From Chrysoperla carnea (taxonomy: Eukaryota > Arthropoda > Insecta > Neuroptera > Chrysopidae): a stretch of 64,000 nt of DNA. Below, one piece after another: positions 1 to 8,417 of this stretch. The stretch's first letter is position 1; every line of letters begins with the position of its first letter. The notes beneath the pieces were generated by a model. It did no database searches. It worked only from the letters and a program-made list of their open reading frames with translations, and was not told where the DNA came from. Position numbers and translations under genes: made by a program. Where the stretch lies: assembly GCF_905475395.1 (NCBI RefSeq), contig NC_058338.1, positions 36,772,935-36,836,934 on the forward strand, written 5' to 3'.

Positions 1-128
1 AAACTTCGTTTGCCATTTTTTTTTGTAATAATACTACTCAAAATTTTCCGAAAATGAGTTTTACTTTTTGTTATAATTTAAGAAAGTCGAAAATATGAAT
101 ATAATTATTTATTAATACGAATAACAGA

Positions 129-200
129 GCCCTAATGGTATAATGGTTAGCGTATCTGACTTCGAATAAATAGTCCCTTGGTTCGAAACTAGGTGAGGAC
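129..200 (+). pseudogene. tRNA-like relic or SINE head
   Basis: An A-box-like TGGTATAATGGTTAG and a B-box-like GGTTCGAAACT are spaced as in a tRNA gene, and the flanks GCCCTAA and TGAGGAC could form an imperfect acceptor stem. The anticodon stem does not close, so it is not a working tRNA gene. The D-arm and following bases resemble Glu/Asp tRNAs. Confidence 0.45.
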
Positions 201-331
201 ATATATTAAAAAAATGTTCATTAAATCTTTTAAGCAAAATCTGATTTTTATTTTCATTTTTTTTCAAATTTCCACCACAGCATGTTTGCCTAGTAAATGA
301 TGAAAAAATTAGTTTTTTTTCGTTCAAAAAC

Positions 332-606
332 TTCAATTTTTTTCACATTTCTACTAGGAGAACATCACGGGCGGACGGAATAAGTAGTACCTGATAGCAA
401 GGTAATTGTTGTCACCTCGTAAGTCAGAAAGTTAGTGGTCTGCACACCCGTGTTTGGTGAGTGTGACCTCTAGTGGGCAGACCAATAACTTTCTGCCAAA
501 ATAAAATTTTAGACTTTCGGGGTGAAAACACTTACTCACCTTTCTCCTTATCAGGAACTACTAATTCCCACTTATGTTCTCCTAGTACAAATGTTGAAAA
601 AATTGA
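332..606. mobile_element. Foldback/MITE element with long inverted arms
   Basis: Left arm (from TCAATTTTTTTCACATTTCT) and right arm (ending AATGTTGAAAAAATTGA) are imperfect reverse complements over about 110-130 bases, including CTACTAGGAGAACAT, GTACCTGATA and GAAAGTTAGTGGTCTGC. The loop is only about 30 bases. No coding content. Confidence 0.7.
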
Positions 607-650
607 AAATTTTTTCGAAATTATATTATTTTTTGAATATAAAATTAAAC

Positions 651-818
651 TGACCAATTATTTATATTAGCTGACCAATTATCAGCGAATGCTTCCCGAT
701 CGCGCATAGGTGGAGTTTTTTCAATCTTTAATAAAAAATTTTCTGATGCTGACCAATTAATGAGACCAACTGACCTTTTATGACCAATTTCTGACCTTTC
801 AGATGGTATAATTGGTCA
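651..818. repeat. Cluster of TGACCAATTA motifs
   Basis: The decamer TGACCAATTA occurs at 651, 672 and 750, a near copy at 781, shortened copies (TGACC) between, and one in the opposite orientation (TAATTGGTCA) at about 808. The spacing is irregular. Confidence 0.6.
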
Positions 819-993
819 ATCGAAATTCCGCACATGAGGTGCTAAGATCGCGGAGCTTTTTACTTGCTTTTTTGTTGCAAATGTTGTAAAATTTATTTAT
901 TCTTGTCAAATGAAATTTTATAAGATTTTGTAATAGGAGAACATGCCATTTCACAAAAAAAAAAATTAATTATGTTAGTCTCACTTTCCTATT

Positions 994-1664
994 TATGTCA
1001 TAAATCACTCTTCTGCCAGGGGTGGGAATTAAAATAACATAAAATATACCTCGCTCTCTTACCTATTCGTCGCTTTTGGTTCTCATAACAATTATCTAAA
1101 AAAATGACATTTTCTCGGCATTATAATTAATTTAATTAAAAATTAATCGGGACATTGCTAGATACGAACCGAAGTACTCTGTAAGCGGAGGCGACTAGGC
1201 TACCCATTACACCACCATATATTATAATTATCAATAATGTAATATATATACATTTTACTCACCTTTTTTTCAATCAACTTGTTTTCTTAAACTTATAAAC
1301 TTATCAATAAATGAATAATTATATCAATATTTTGTTAAAATTTTTTTCTGTTTGATATTCCTGAATTCGATGTAAAGGATAAAAGCTAAAGGTAGGTATA
1401 ATATTAATTAATTAAATAATAATAATTACACCAGAAAAATTGATAAAAATGATATTTTATTATATGTAATTGTACATATTTTGTATGTTTATTAGTTATT
1501 AAACAATTATTTGTTATTAAGTTAGCCCCCCATAATATTGATTTCCACTTTTTCCTCTTTATTCAATGTATTTTATGGAGAAGCGACAAATAAGTAAGAG
1601 AGCGTGGTATATTTTATGTTATTTAACTTCCCACCCCCTGACAGAATAGTGATTTATGACATAT
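994..1664. mobile_element. Terminal-inverted-repeat element enclosing a tRNA-like sequence
   Basis: Arms 994-1073 and 1581-1664 are about 80-base reverse complements (TATGTCATAAATCACT ... CTCTCTTACCTATTCGTCGC on the left; its complement on the right). The 500-base interior contains a minus-strand tRNA-like relic and no open frame. Confidence 0.75.
1148..1219 (-). pseudogene. tRNA-like relic inside an inverted-repeat element
   Basis: Minus strand shows GGTGGTGTAATGGGTAGCC (A-box-like) and CGGTTCGTATCTAGC (B-box-like) with tRNA-like spacing. Stems are imperfect, so a degenerate tRNA or SINE promoter is more likely than a gene. Confidence 0.45.
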
Positions 1665-1780
1665 GTATAACTGACGTTATTTATAGCAAGTGGGCGGGTT
1701 ATATAGATAATTTAAACTATAAAAAGAGCGGAAATTTTTTTACATTAGGAAAAATTCATTTAATTTAAAAGTAAAAATAT

Positions 1781-1852
1781 TAACCACACCAGGATACGAA
1801 CCAGCATACCTTGGTATAAGAGGCAAGTGCTATACCCACACAGCCACCCAGC
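1781..1852 (-). pseudogene. tRNA-like relic or SINE head
   Basis: Minus strand has TGGCTGTGTGGGTATAGC and a T-arm-like GCTGGTTCGTATCCTGG. A short anticodon-like stem (ACTTG/CAAGG) is present but its loop is too long. Similar in style to the relic at 1148-1219. Confidence 0.45.
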
Positions 1853-2079
1853 TTATATTTCAGGATATAATTAACTTAATACTAACCTTCACTAAAAAAT
1901 TAATTAATTCATAATCTTATTCTGAAAGAAAAAATAGGATAGAATATTTATAAAATAAAACAAAATTTAAAATTTATATCACGAATTTTATTTGTTTATT
2001 ACAAAACAAAATGTTTTCATGAAAAATCATATTGTACATTTTCATAAAACAAATTAACATAGAGATTCTTCTTTTCTTA

Positions 2080-2187
2080 TTAAGGAGGTTCGACCGAATC
2101 TTGTGTAAAAAAGATAATTTTCAACTGATTTTCGAAGCTCAAAGTGAATAATTATTTTTTACATAAGATTCGGTTGAACCTCCTTAA
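2080..2187. mobile_element. Short palindromic MITE
   Basis: TTAAGGAGGTTCGACCGAAT at the left and its near-perfect complement at 2154-2187 give arms of about 33 bases in a 108-base element; ends TTAAGG/CCTTAA. Confidence 0.75.
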
Positions 2188-2256
2188 GGTTTTTATACAA
2201 AATAATTAAAATTCTAGCAATTTTATATAATAATTATAATAATAATAATAAAGGAT

Positions 2257-2305
2257 GTCCCAAAATTAACGTCTAATTCGAGCTTCTTGCGTTAATTTTG
2301 GGACA
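2257..2305. mobile_element. Tiny mariner-like hairpin
   Basis: GTCCCAAAATTAACG (2257-2271) faces its exact complement CGTTAATTTTGGGAC (2289-2305). The sequence GTCCCAAAA resembles the tip of mariner-type terminal repeats. Confidence 0.55.
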
Positions 2306-2325
2306 CTCTTTTATAAAACACAATA

Positions 2326-2651
2326 CAGTAGAATCTCGATAAGTTAAAGTCTGTCCAAGGGAAACACAAAATATTTTAAGTTATAGAGGTTTTAAGTTAT
2401 CAAGTGTCTATGTTAGGTAAAGGTTAATATAGAGGTATGTACATGTTTCTATGTACCCTAGTTAATATAGAGGTATGTACATGTTTCTATGTAGTTACTG
2501 AGGGCCTATACAGAGATTATTTATTTAAGTTATAGAGGTTGCGTCTTTTAAGTTATAGAGGTTTTGGGCTCTGATGGGAAGGGAACATAGTATTTTTTGA
2601 AGTAACAGAGGTTTTTATGTTACCGAGGTTTAAGTTATCGAGATTCTACTG
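2326..2651. mobile_element. Pogo/Tigger-like MITE flanked by TA
   Basis: Starts CAGTAGAATCTCGATAAGTT and ends with its complement AGATTCTACTG, flanked by TA on both sides (2324-2325, 2652-2653). CAGTAGAATCTCG is the style of pogo-group ends. The 326-base interior has no open frame but carries GTTATAGAGGTTTT-type subrepeats and a 38-base-period direct repeat. Confidence 0.75.
2423..2493 (+). repeat. Direct repeat, two 33-base copies
   Basis: GTTAATATAGAGGTATGTAC... at 2423-2455 is repeated at 2461-2493, period 38, inside the pogo-like element. Confidence 0.8.
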
Positions 2652-2707
2652 TATATACTTTCTTATAAATACCAATAACTAAACCATAGAGATATGAAGA
2701 AGCGAAC

Positions 2708-3005
2708 GCTAGCCATCAAGTGGGTGCGATATGCGAAGCGAGAGGAAGACTGCCAGTAAGTACTTATACTTACTAATATATATAATAAGTATATATGTAC
2801 ACTCACTGTCAAAAAAAGTGCCACAGTTAAAACATTCTAAGCGTACTCATCATATGTTATGTTATAATAGTAACACTTAGAATGTTTTAAAACGAGCATT
2901 TTTTGTGACATTGAGTATACGTATGATTATGACAAGGACACAATAAGGGAACTTACTGACAGTCTCCTCTCTCATTTATCATTTCGCATCCACTTACAAG
3001 CTAGC
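2708..3005. mobile_element. Inverted-repeat element with a second one nested inside
   Basis: Outer arms run from GCTAGC (2708) to about 2761 and from about 2951 to GCTAGC (3005); they share AAGTGGGTGCGA, AGAGGAAGACTG and CCAGTAAGT as imperfect complements. An independent inner pair occupies 2797-2920. Confidence 0.7.
2797..2920. mobile_element. Nested MITE with GTACACTC...TTTTTTGTGAC ends
   Basis: Starts GTACACTCACTGTCAAAAAA and ends TTTTTTGTGACATTGAGTATAC; arms of about 47 bases including AAAACATTCTAAG. End-like pieces GCGTTTTTTGTGACAC recur at 10480-10505 and about 13933-13955, so this is a family. Confidence 0.7.
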
Positions 3006-3207
3006 AGATCCCTCGAGTTTTCTGAAATTCTATGTTTTTATTATTTTAAGCCGCGCTACACAATTGATATTATTTAGACTGGATACAATTAGTGATTGGA
3101 CAAATAAAGCTATACAAAAATTTTAAACATTTCATAGATAATATAATCGTTCTGTAAATATCGCCTTAGTAAAATTTTAAGAAATTTGTGCAAAGCGAGT
3201 GTATATT

Positions 3208-3213
3208 TTTATT
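3208..3213 (-). promoter_or_regulatory. Polyadenylation signal of the odorant receptor
   Basis: AATAAA on the minus strand shortly after the stop codon at 3236. Confidence 0.5.
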
Positions 3214-3235
3214 TTTTGTATCTAAAATCTACTTT

Positions 3236-3295
3236 TTACTCTTCGTTATGAACCTGCTTTAATACGGCATAATACGTGTATGAAGATCTTAATAT
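3236..3295 (-). CDS. Odorant receptor exon 7 (C-terminus and stop)
   Basis: 19 codons plus TAA after a TTTTTCAG acceptor. ILRSSYTYYAVLKQVHNEE is the usual last-exon ending of insect odorant receptors (compare VLKTSYSYFTLLK). An AATAAA signal follows 22 bases past the stop. Confidence 0.9.
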   Translation of the reverse strand: MLRSSYTYYAVLKQVHNEE

Positions 3296-6200
3296 CTGAA
3301 AAACCAATGAGATTAAATAATTTATGGGATAATTATAATTCAACAGAAAACTTTATAGCATAAGTATTCCCAAAAGTCGAGCCCTCAATAAAATATAGAA
3401 TAATTTTTTGAGCATTTTCAAAAGTTATAGCAGTTTTTGTCTTGAGATATTCAACCTAGGATTTTTAAAAGAAAAAATTTTAAGCGAGATGATGAAATAT
3501 TACCAAATCTTTTTGGATAGCTCAAGTCAACTACTCAAGACAACATTCTAATATATTTGCATTGAAAATTTTTATAATCTTTTCCACGTAGGGTAACATT
3601 GTTTCTCACTCAATATTGTACCTACCTATATTTTGTAGCTTTTATGGGATGTAACTTACTTACCGATGTAAACATTTGCACAGATAAAATAAAAAAAGAT
3701 CCTGGTTTAAATGTAATTGGCTTTAATGTTCTCATCATAAATAGAATCATTTTTTTCTTGTATGATTTTTCTAGTTCAAATTTATACCACTTTGACATAT
3801 ACAAAGAATTTGGTAATTCCAAACTCTAGAATATAAAATAATATAAATTTTATTGCAATTTAAGTCCGATTTGAATAAAATTTGGTATCAAGAAGGTTTT
3901 TAGTATTTGAAAGGTCAAGTTCGTATCGACAAATAAACAAGGGGTACGTAAAAGAATATTTTTGTATTTTTTGATAAGTTTTAGGGAAAAAATTACTCTT
4001 CTGATTTTTTCTGTAGGTGCTTAGTTTTCTAAATAAGAATTCTTTAAAAATTAAAAATGCGATATCCGATTTTAAGAAATATGTGTTTTTTTTCATCTCT
4101 GAGGGAATTCGCTTAGTTATCATAGATCCTGCGCTACGATTTTTTTTTTTTAATTTAATATTCTTATTATTTTAGTATCTCTTCCGTATTGTGATTTGTC
4201 GAAATACTTACGTTTACGATTAAGCCCTCACCATACCAACAAAATAGAAATATTTCTATTAAAATGCAAGTTAAATATAATGAAGTCGATTGAAACTGCA
4301 GACTGGATGTTGACATCTTAAAAAAATGGATCCTGGTTTTAATTTTTAAATTCTAGATTTATTCTGAATGGTAATTGTGCCCACGTCTTTTATAATACGG
4401 TGGAATTCAGCACGGTTAATAGCCTTACGATCATCCGTAAACTTAATTTCTCTACACTGTAAGATATTGTATTTGTCTTATTTAGGGTCATGGTATTGAT
4501 AAGTGTAATAAGTTAGGGAAAAGTTCTGCAAAACCGGGTATGTGGATCAAACTGGACACTAGTTGATTTTTTACCATATATGTATTTCAAAGTTTGTATT
4601 ATGCCATTAATCTGAACGCCAAGTTTGTCATACGAGGTTTGGTCAATTTATACTGAAGGGCAGATGGAGCATCTAGTCTATATCTTTAATTATTTTGTAC
4701 AGAACATTTCATACCTGGTTCTTTACAATATCTGCTAAAATACTTACTAGACTGATCTGAAAAGTGGTCATACAAATCACAATAACACTTGCGGCAATTT
4801 GAACAAAGATTCCCAAATTGAATAATGATTCAACTCCTTTGGTAAACCTACAAAAAAAAAAAGTGAAAAACAAGTTTAGACACTAGTTTGTAACGCTAAA
4901 AAATATTGATGCTACGAACAAATTTTTGGTATAGGTGCTCATAAAATGTCTGTCTGTGGACACAATAACTCAAAAACGAAACGAAATATCAAACTGAAAT
5001 ATAAATCGTGCTCAGGACGTAAAAAGTATGCCTCAAGTTTATTTCTAGTGTATTTGTGTAAGCAATATTTAGTTTGTGGAAAAGTTTCTCTTCGATTTTA
5101 ATACAAACCTGAGTATTTGCTCATGATGTGAAATACATTTTCGTAAATTGTTGTCCAGTCTTTTATTGAAACTTTCTTTTTCAGTGCTTGATAGATTAAA
5201 AAAGACTTTATTTATATCTAACTTTGTTCCTCTCTTATCAATTGAAATTTCCTGCCAAAAAAAAAGAATAAAAAAAGATATAAATAAATATTGAATTAAA
5301 ATGTTTAATTTAGATAAGTAATTATTAAATTAACGACTATCAATCATGATACTGTTGTTGGTATTGCTACTTAAATTCAATAATTAAATTATATCTCGAG
5401 TATAAAACGCTTAATTTTTTTTCTTAAGCATGAATGTTATCCCTGCATAGCTATCCCTATGTACATACAACTCTTGAATGGGGATGTTGACTTAATTTTT
5501 TTAATCACTTCAGATGAAGAATTCTCACTTCACGAATAGAAATGTGAAGTTGGTTATTTTGAAAATCTTTAGAAGTACGCAAAATATGAACGTTTTTAAC
5601 GCCTAGAAAAATATCGACTAGTGAAGACATTGCACGATATCGCCAGAACAGCCCGTATACCTGTAATTGTTGGATTGGAATGTAGGATAACTTGTTTTAC
5701 GTGACTGCTGTAAAAAGATTCTAAAAAAAAGTTTTAGAAAGGGTCTTCGTAGCTGTGTATAAATACTAAATACAGGCTTGTAGAATGATCATTTTTTACC
5801 AATTAAGATATATTTTGAATTTTTATATATTTTGAATATTTGAACATTTTTCTCGTTCTCTTTTTTGCTTACATTTAAAGTTCTATCCATGATAGTTTCA
5901 AGTGAATTCTGCAACATTTCAATTTGGACTACACCATGTGCCATCATTCCAGAAATAAAAGTATCCATTGCAATATTATTTGTGGCCGTCGATAAATATA
6001 TGAGTATTTGGTATAAATACGAAATTTGAAAGTATGGTGTTTGTGTTGTGTTCATTGGTTCCCAATGATTTAGAGGCAAAATTCGTTGACCTCTTGTTGT
6101 GCTATCAATCTCAGGAAATATTGCTCGAAGTATTACAGTTAGGACTCCCATTGTAACAAATACAGTTGAGATGAATTTAATTTCTGTCATCATGCGTTTC

Positions 6201-7299
6201 AAAATTATTTTTTGTTCTGTATTGATTGGTTGAAATTGTTTTGATTCTAATATATTCATTAGTGTAACAACTTTTTTACGATTAAATACAAATGCAATAA
6301 TTTTAAAACCGCATGCAATACGAGTGAAAAGAAATAAACATGTTCCACTTACTTCTTCCATGTGATTCCAGTTCTAAATAAAATAACAATTTCATTCATA
6401 TTAATGCTCGAAAATTAGAGAATAAAATTTAAAAGAGCGCTATATAGATTTGGGAATACTTCCTTAAAATTTCGAGTCTGTAGTTGTGTCTCTTTATAGC
6501 TCAAATTGCGGTCGAATTGTACCTATCTTTGTAGCAACGGTAAACAGCCACCAATTTGGGATCGTTTAAAAAGAATCGAAAGAAGATTTTCGTGAACGTC
6601 CTTGGTGGAAAAAATATTTGAAGAAAGAATAAATCTTTAATAAATCTTAGAAACTTTGAAAAAGTCTTAGAAACTCTAAATTACTCTGAATTTCTCAACG
6701 TTTTTGGACTATCTAATTCAGAGTTATCCAAAGTTATTAAGTCTGGATTAGATAGTCCAAAAACGTTGAAAGACTTTTCCAAAGACTTTTTCAGAGTTTC
6801 TACGACTTATTAAGACTTATTCTTTCTTTAAATATTTTTTTCACCAAGAGTCTGATCGAAAATGATTAATTAATTTATAATAATTAATAATTATAGAGCT
6901 CATCTCCATCATTCGAGTCACTCCACCTTCTTCACCTTTCGCAATAATTTTAATATTGCCCATGCAGCACCTGTTCCCCATTGTTATACATTTTTCCAAC
7001 TTACTTGAGTTAGTATTTATTTTTATTTGTGTACTTTTTGGTTTTACGAGTGTTATTTTAAACATTTTGATTCCCAGCCTTAAAAATTTTATTGGAGGTA
7101 TACTCACATATACAATATTTAAAAACTCGCCAGGATAATAACTAAGATGTGACATAGTTAGTATTATGCATGACCATACTAAATACAAGAACCTTTTCGT
7201 AAACGAATGGTTAACTTTATCTGGAGACCATTCTCCAAAAAATCGTAATATTTTTATATTAAACGATAGAGAATCTTTTGGTCTTAGTATAGAATTCAT
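3236..7299 (-). CDS. Insect odorant receptor (7tm_6 family), complete 7-exon gene
   Basis: Seven-transmembrane odorant receptor of the insect 7tm_6 family; in known members it sits in the dendrite membrane of olfactory neurons and works with the co-receptor Orco as a ligand-gated cation channel. I joined exons 7108-7299, 5873-6373, 5109-5251, 4748-4847, 4212-4316, 3664-3825 and 3236-3295. Every junction has GT and AG ends and the phases match, giving 1263 bases, 420 codons plus stop, a normal length for the family (about 380-450). Family hallmarks seen: an N-terminal block with a FFGEWSPD-like motif, LxLFCWYGE in the transmembrane 6 exon, YMSKWYKF and MMRTLKPITFKPGSFF before the last helix, and a short final exon ILRSSYTYYAVLK. 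A polyadenylation signal AATAAA lies at 3208-3213 (minus). The start is the first ATG of the open first exon; no upstream exon was seen. Introns hold an inverted-repeat element (6601-6848) and dispersed repeats. The ligand cannot be inferred. Confidence 0.93.
3664..3825 (-). CDS. Odorant receptor exon 6
   Basis: 54 codons between a TTCTAG acceptor and a GTAAGT donor. Encodes the most conserved part of the family: LYMSKWYKFELEKSYKKKM, then MMRTLKPITFKPGSFF and the start of the last helix up to MFTS. Confidence 0.93.
4212..4316 (-). CDS. Odorant receptor exon 5 (transmembrane 6)
   Basis: A 35-codon phase-0 exon flanked by TTTTAAG and GTAAGT. Encodes a hydrophobic helix with IFLFCWYGEGLIVN, the family signature at this position (compare the common FLYCWxGNxL). 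Without it the gene would look broken. Confidence 0.9.
4748..4847 (-). CDS. Odorant receptor exon 4
   Basis: 100 bases after a TGTAG acceptor, completing the split Arg codon and encoding FTKGVESLFN then a hydrophobic helix (about 20 residues, ending FQISL). Ends in phase 0 before GTAAGT. Confidence 0.9.
4885..5045. repeat. Dispersed repeat family A fragment in odorant receptor intron
   Basis: Contains GTTTGTAACGCTAAAAAATA, TTTGGTATAGGTGCTCATAA, a GTCTGTGGACAC block and AACTCAAAAACGAAACGA, all shared (reverse orientation) with the long copy at 26705-27123. Confidence 0.75.
5109..5251 (-). CDS. Odorant receptor exon 3
   Basis: 143 bases after a GGCAG acceptor. Encodes an intracellular loop ending in LRKCISHHEQILR, the typical 'C-x-x-H-x-x-I/L' block of odorant receptors. 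The last codon (AG|G) is split over the intron. Confidence 0.9.
5505..5660. repeat. Dispersed repeat family C fragment in odorant receptor intron
   Basis: Shares GAAGAATTCTCACTTCACG, GAAGTTGGTTATTTTGAAAA and TACGCAAAATATGAACG with copies at 42750-43120, 45020-45300 and 54341-54570. Confidence 0.7.
5873..6373 (-). CDS. Odorant receptor exon 2
   Basis: 167 codons after a TTTAG acceptor, ending at a GTAAGC donor. Covers helices 2-4: hydrophobic runs begin near CLFLFTRIACGFK, FISTVFVTMGVLTVIL and YLYQILIYLSTATNN. The end MLQNSLETIMDRTLN matches the usual family position just before the loop-4 intron. Confidence 0.9.
6601..6848. mobile_element. Inverted-repeat element inside odorant receptor intron 1
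   Basis: Starts CTTGGTGGAAAAAATATTTG and ends with its complement. Arms extend inward about 115 bases with AACGTTTTTGGACTATCTAA at 6697 facing its exact complement at 6747. It fills a third of the 734-base intron. Confidence 0.8.
7108..7299 (-). CDS. Odorant receptor exon 1
   Basis: 64 codons from ATG (7299) to a GTGAGT donor at 7107. Encodes the cytoplasmic N-terminus (receptors of this family have an inside N-terminus) and the first hydrophobic segment, about residues 36-52. Ends in phase 0. Confidence 0.88.
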
Positions 7300-7754
7300 T
7301 ATAAATTTTATATAAAAGTTCCTACAATGAACCTGATACGATATTTAAATGAAACGATATTTGAATTTCTAGATGTTCTCATTATTGATGGTTATATTTA
7401 TATATGTAAAGAAAAGGAATCAGATAATTACCGAGTAGAATATCATTATACCTAAGTATTCCCAACATTGATTTGAAAGAACCGTGCTTGATATCCGATG
7501 GAAGAGACGAAAATGTGAAACATTTTCCAAAACGATTTATTTATTATACAGATAGTAAATATTAGCTTACAAATTTAATTTTTATTTTATTAGAATTTAC
7601 TTTTTATTAAACTGGGCCAATATTGGTTTGACAGGAGATTGTTGTGGATTGGATCAAGCTTGTAAACCAAGAGAAGAGTTGCCCAGTCTTGAATTAAATC
7701 GAATGATAACATCGCATGGATGTCAGGTCTTTACCCTAGCTTGGTTGCAGGATT

Positions 7755-7885
7755 TTTACGCAAGCCTGGATATTTGGCTTACATCAAACTTTGGGTGCAA
7801 GCAGGCCTGGATATACCCTAGAGGCGGTCTTCATCCAACTTTGAGTGTAAGCACGCCCGGATTTACCATACAGACAGAATAGGCA
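7755..7885 (+). repeat. Degenerate tandem repeats of about 50 bases
   Basis: The phrase GCAAGC-x-TGGAT ... CATC-x-AACTTTG is repeated about three times with changes (GCAAGCCTGGATAT, GCAAGCAGGCCTGGATATAC, GTAAGCACGCCCGGATTTAC). Confidence 0.5.
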
Positions 7886-8150
7886 CACGTCTTGGGTGGA
7901 AAGAACTGAAAAACAGGAAATTTTGAAAAAAAGGCGCACTGTGAACAACTTATTGTTTATCACTTAAAAAATACCGTAATGACATAGAAATGACGAAAAT
8001 AAACTAAAATGACGAAAACAAAAGTGAGTTTAGGTAACGAGTAAACAACTTTCTTGATACAAGTAAATAAATATATTTGTTTTAGCCCCTGGTCACCGTT
8101 TTTAATGGTGTCTTGTTTACTCTCAACCATAAGTCGGGCGGCTATCTCAG

Positions 8151-8417
8151 TTATTCTTTGCTACTACTAAAATAGCAAAAAATAGGTTTGATTGTGGCTC
8201 GGGTAAAAGCAGGTAAACTAAGACTAGCTGTATAAACCTCGGCCAAATGTCGATAAATCAAAACTAAATTATATTTTCGCTTGATCAAGACTTGATCGAG
8301 GGTTGGCAATTCAAGAATTAATTTATTAGCCTTGACCAAAGATTCGGCGATGGCTGACAAACTAACACTTGGTTTATTAGTCTTAAAATAAAGTTTATCT
8401 ACCTGGGTTGTGCCCAT
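8151..8417 (-). CDS. Open frame with protein-like composition, unidentified
   Basis: 88 codons from ATG (8417) to TAA. The composition is protein-like and less AT-biased than its surroundings (SLSAIAESLVKANKLILELP, LVLIYRHLAEVYTASLSLPA), unlike the Phe/Asn/Lys-rich chance frames elsewhere. I do not recognise a domain. It could be a small gene, an exon, or a transposon or transferred fragment; chance is also possible. Confidence 0.2.
   Translation of the reverse strand: MGTTQVDKLYFKTNKPSVSLSAIAESLVKANKLILELPTLDQVLIKRKYNLVLIYRHLAEVYTASLSLPAFTRATIKPIFCYFSSSKE

Larger units (their letters stand above)
1..3207. other. Non-coding, repeat-dense stretch downstream of the odorant receptor
   Basis: No exon recognised. 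The stretch is almost filled by inverted-repeat elements (332-606, 994-1664, 2080-2187, 2257-2305, 2326-2651, 2708-3005), three tRNA-like relics and a cluster of TGACCAATTA motifs, all listed separately. Confidence 0.6.

Noticed and set aside
129-200. Functional tRNA gene
   Set aside because: A-box and B-box are present but the anticodon stem cannot pair and the acceptor stem has mismatches.
3860-4123. 87-codon minus-strand open frame inside the odorant receptor gene
   Set aside because: Lies between receptor exons 5 and 6, is Lys/Phe/Tyr-rich as expected from AT-rich intron, and has no family motif.
4381-4480. Minus-strand stretch reading like DDRKAINRAEFHRII
   Set aside because: Looks protein-like for about 30 residues and may be a transposon scrap, but too short and without a start, partner exon or family match.
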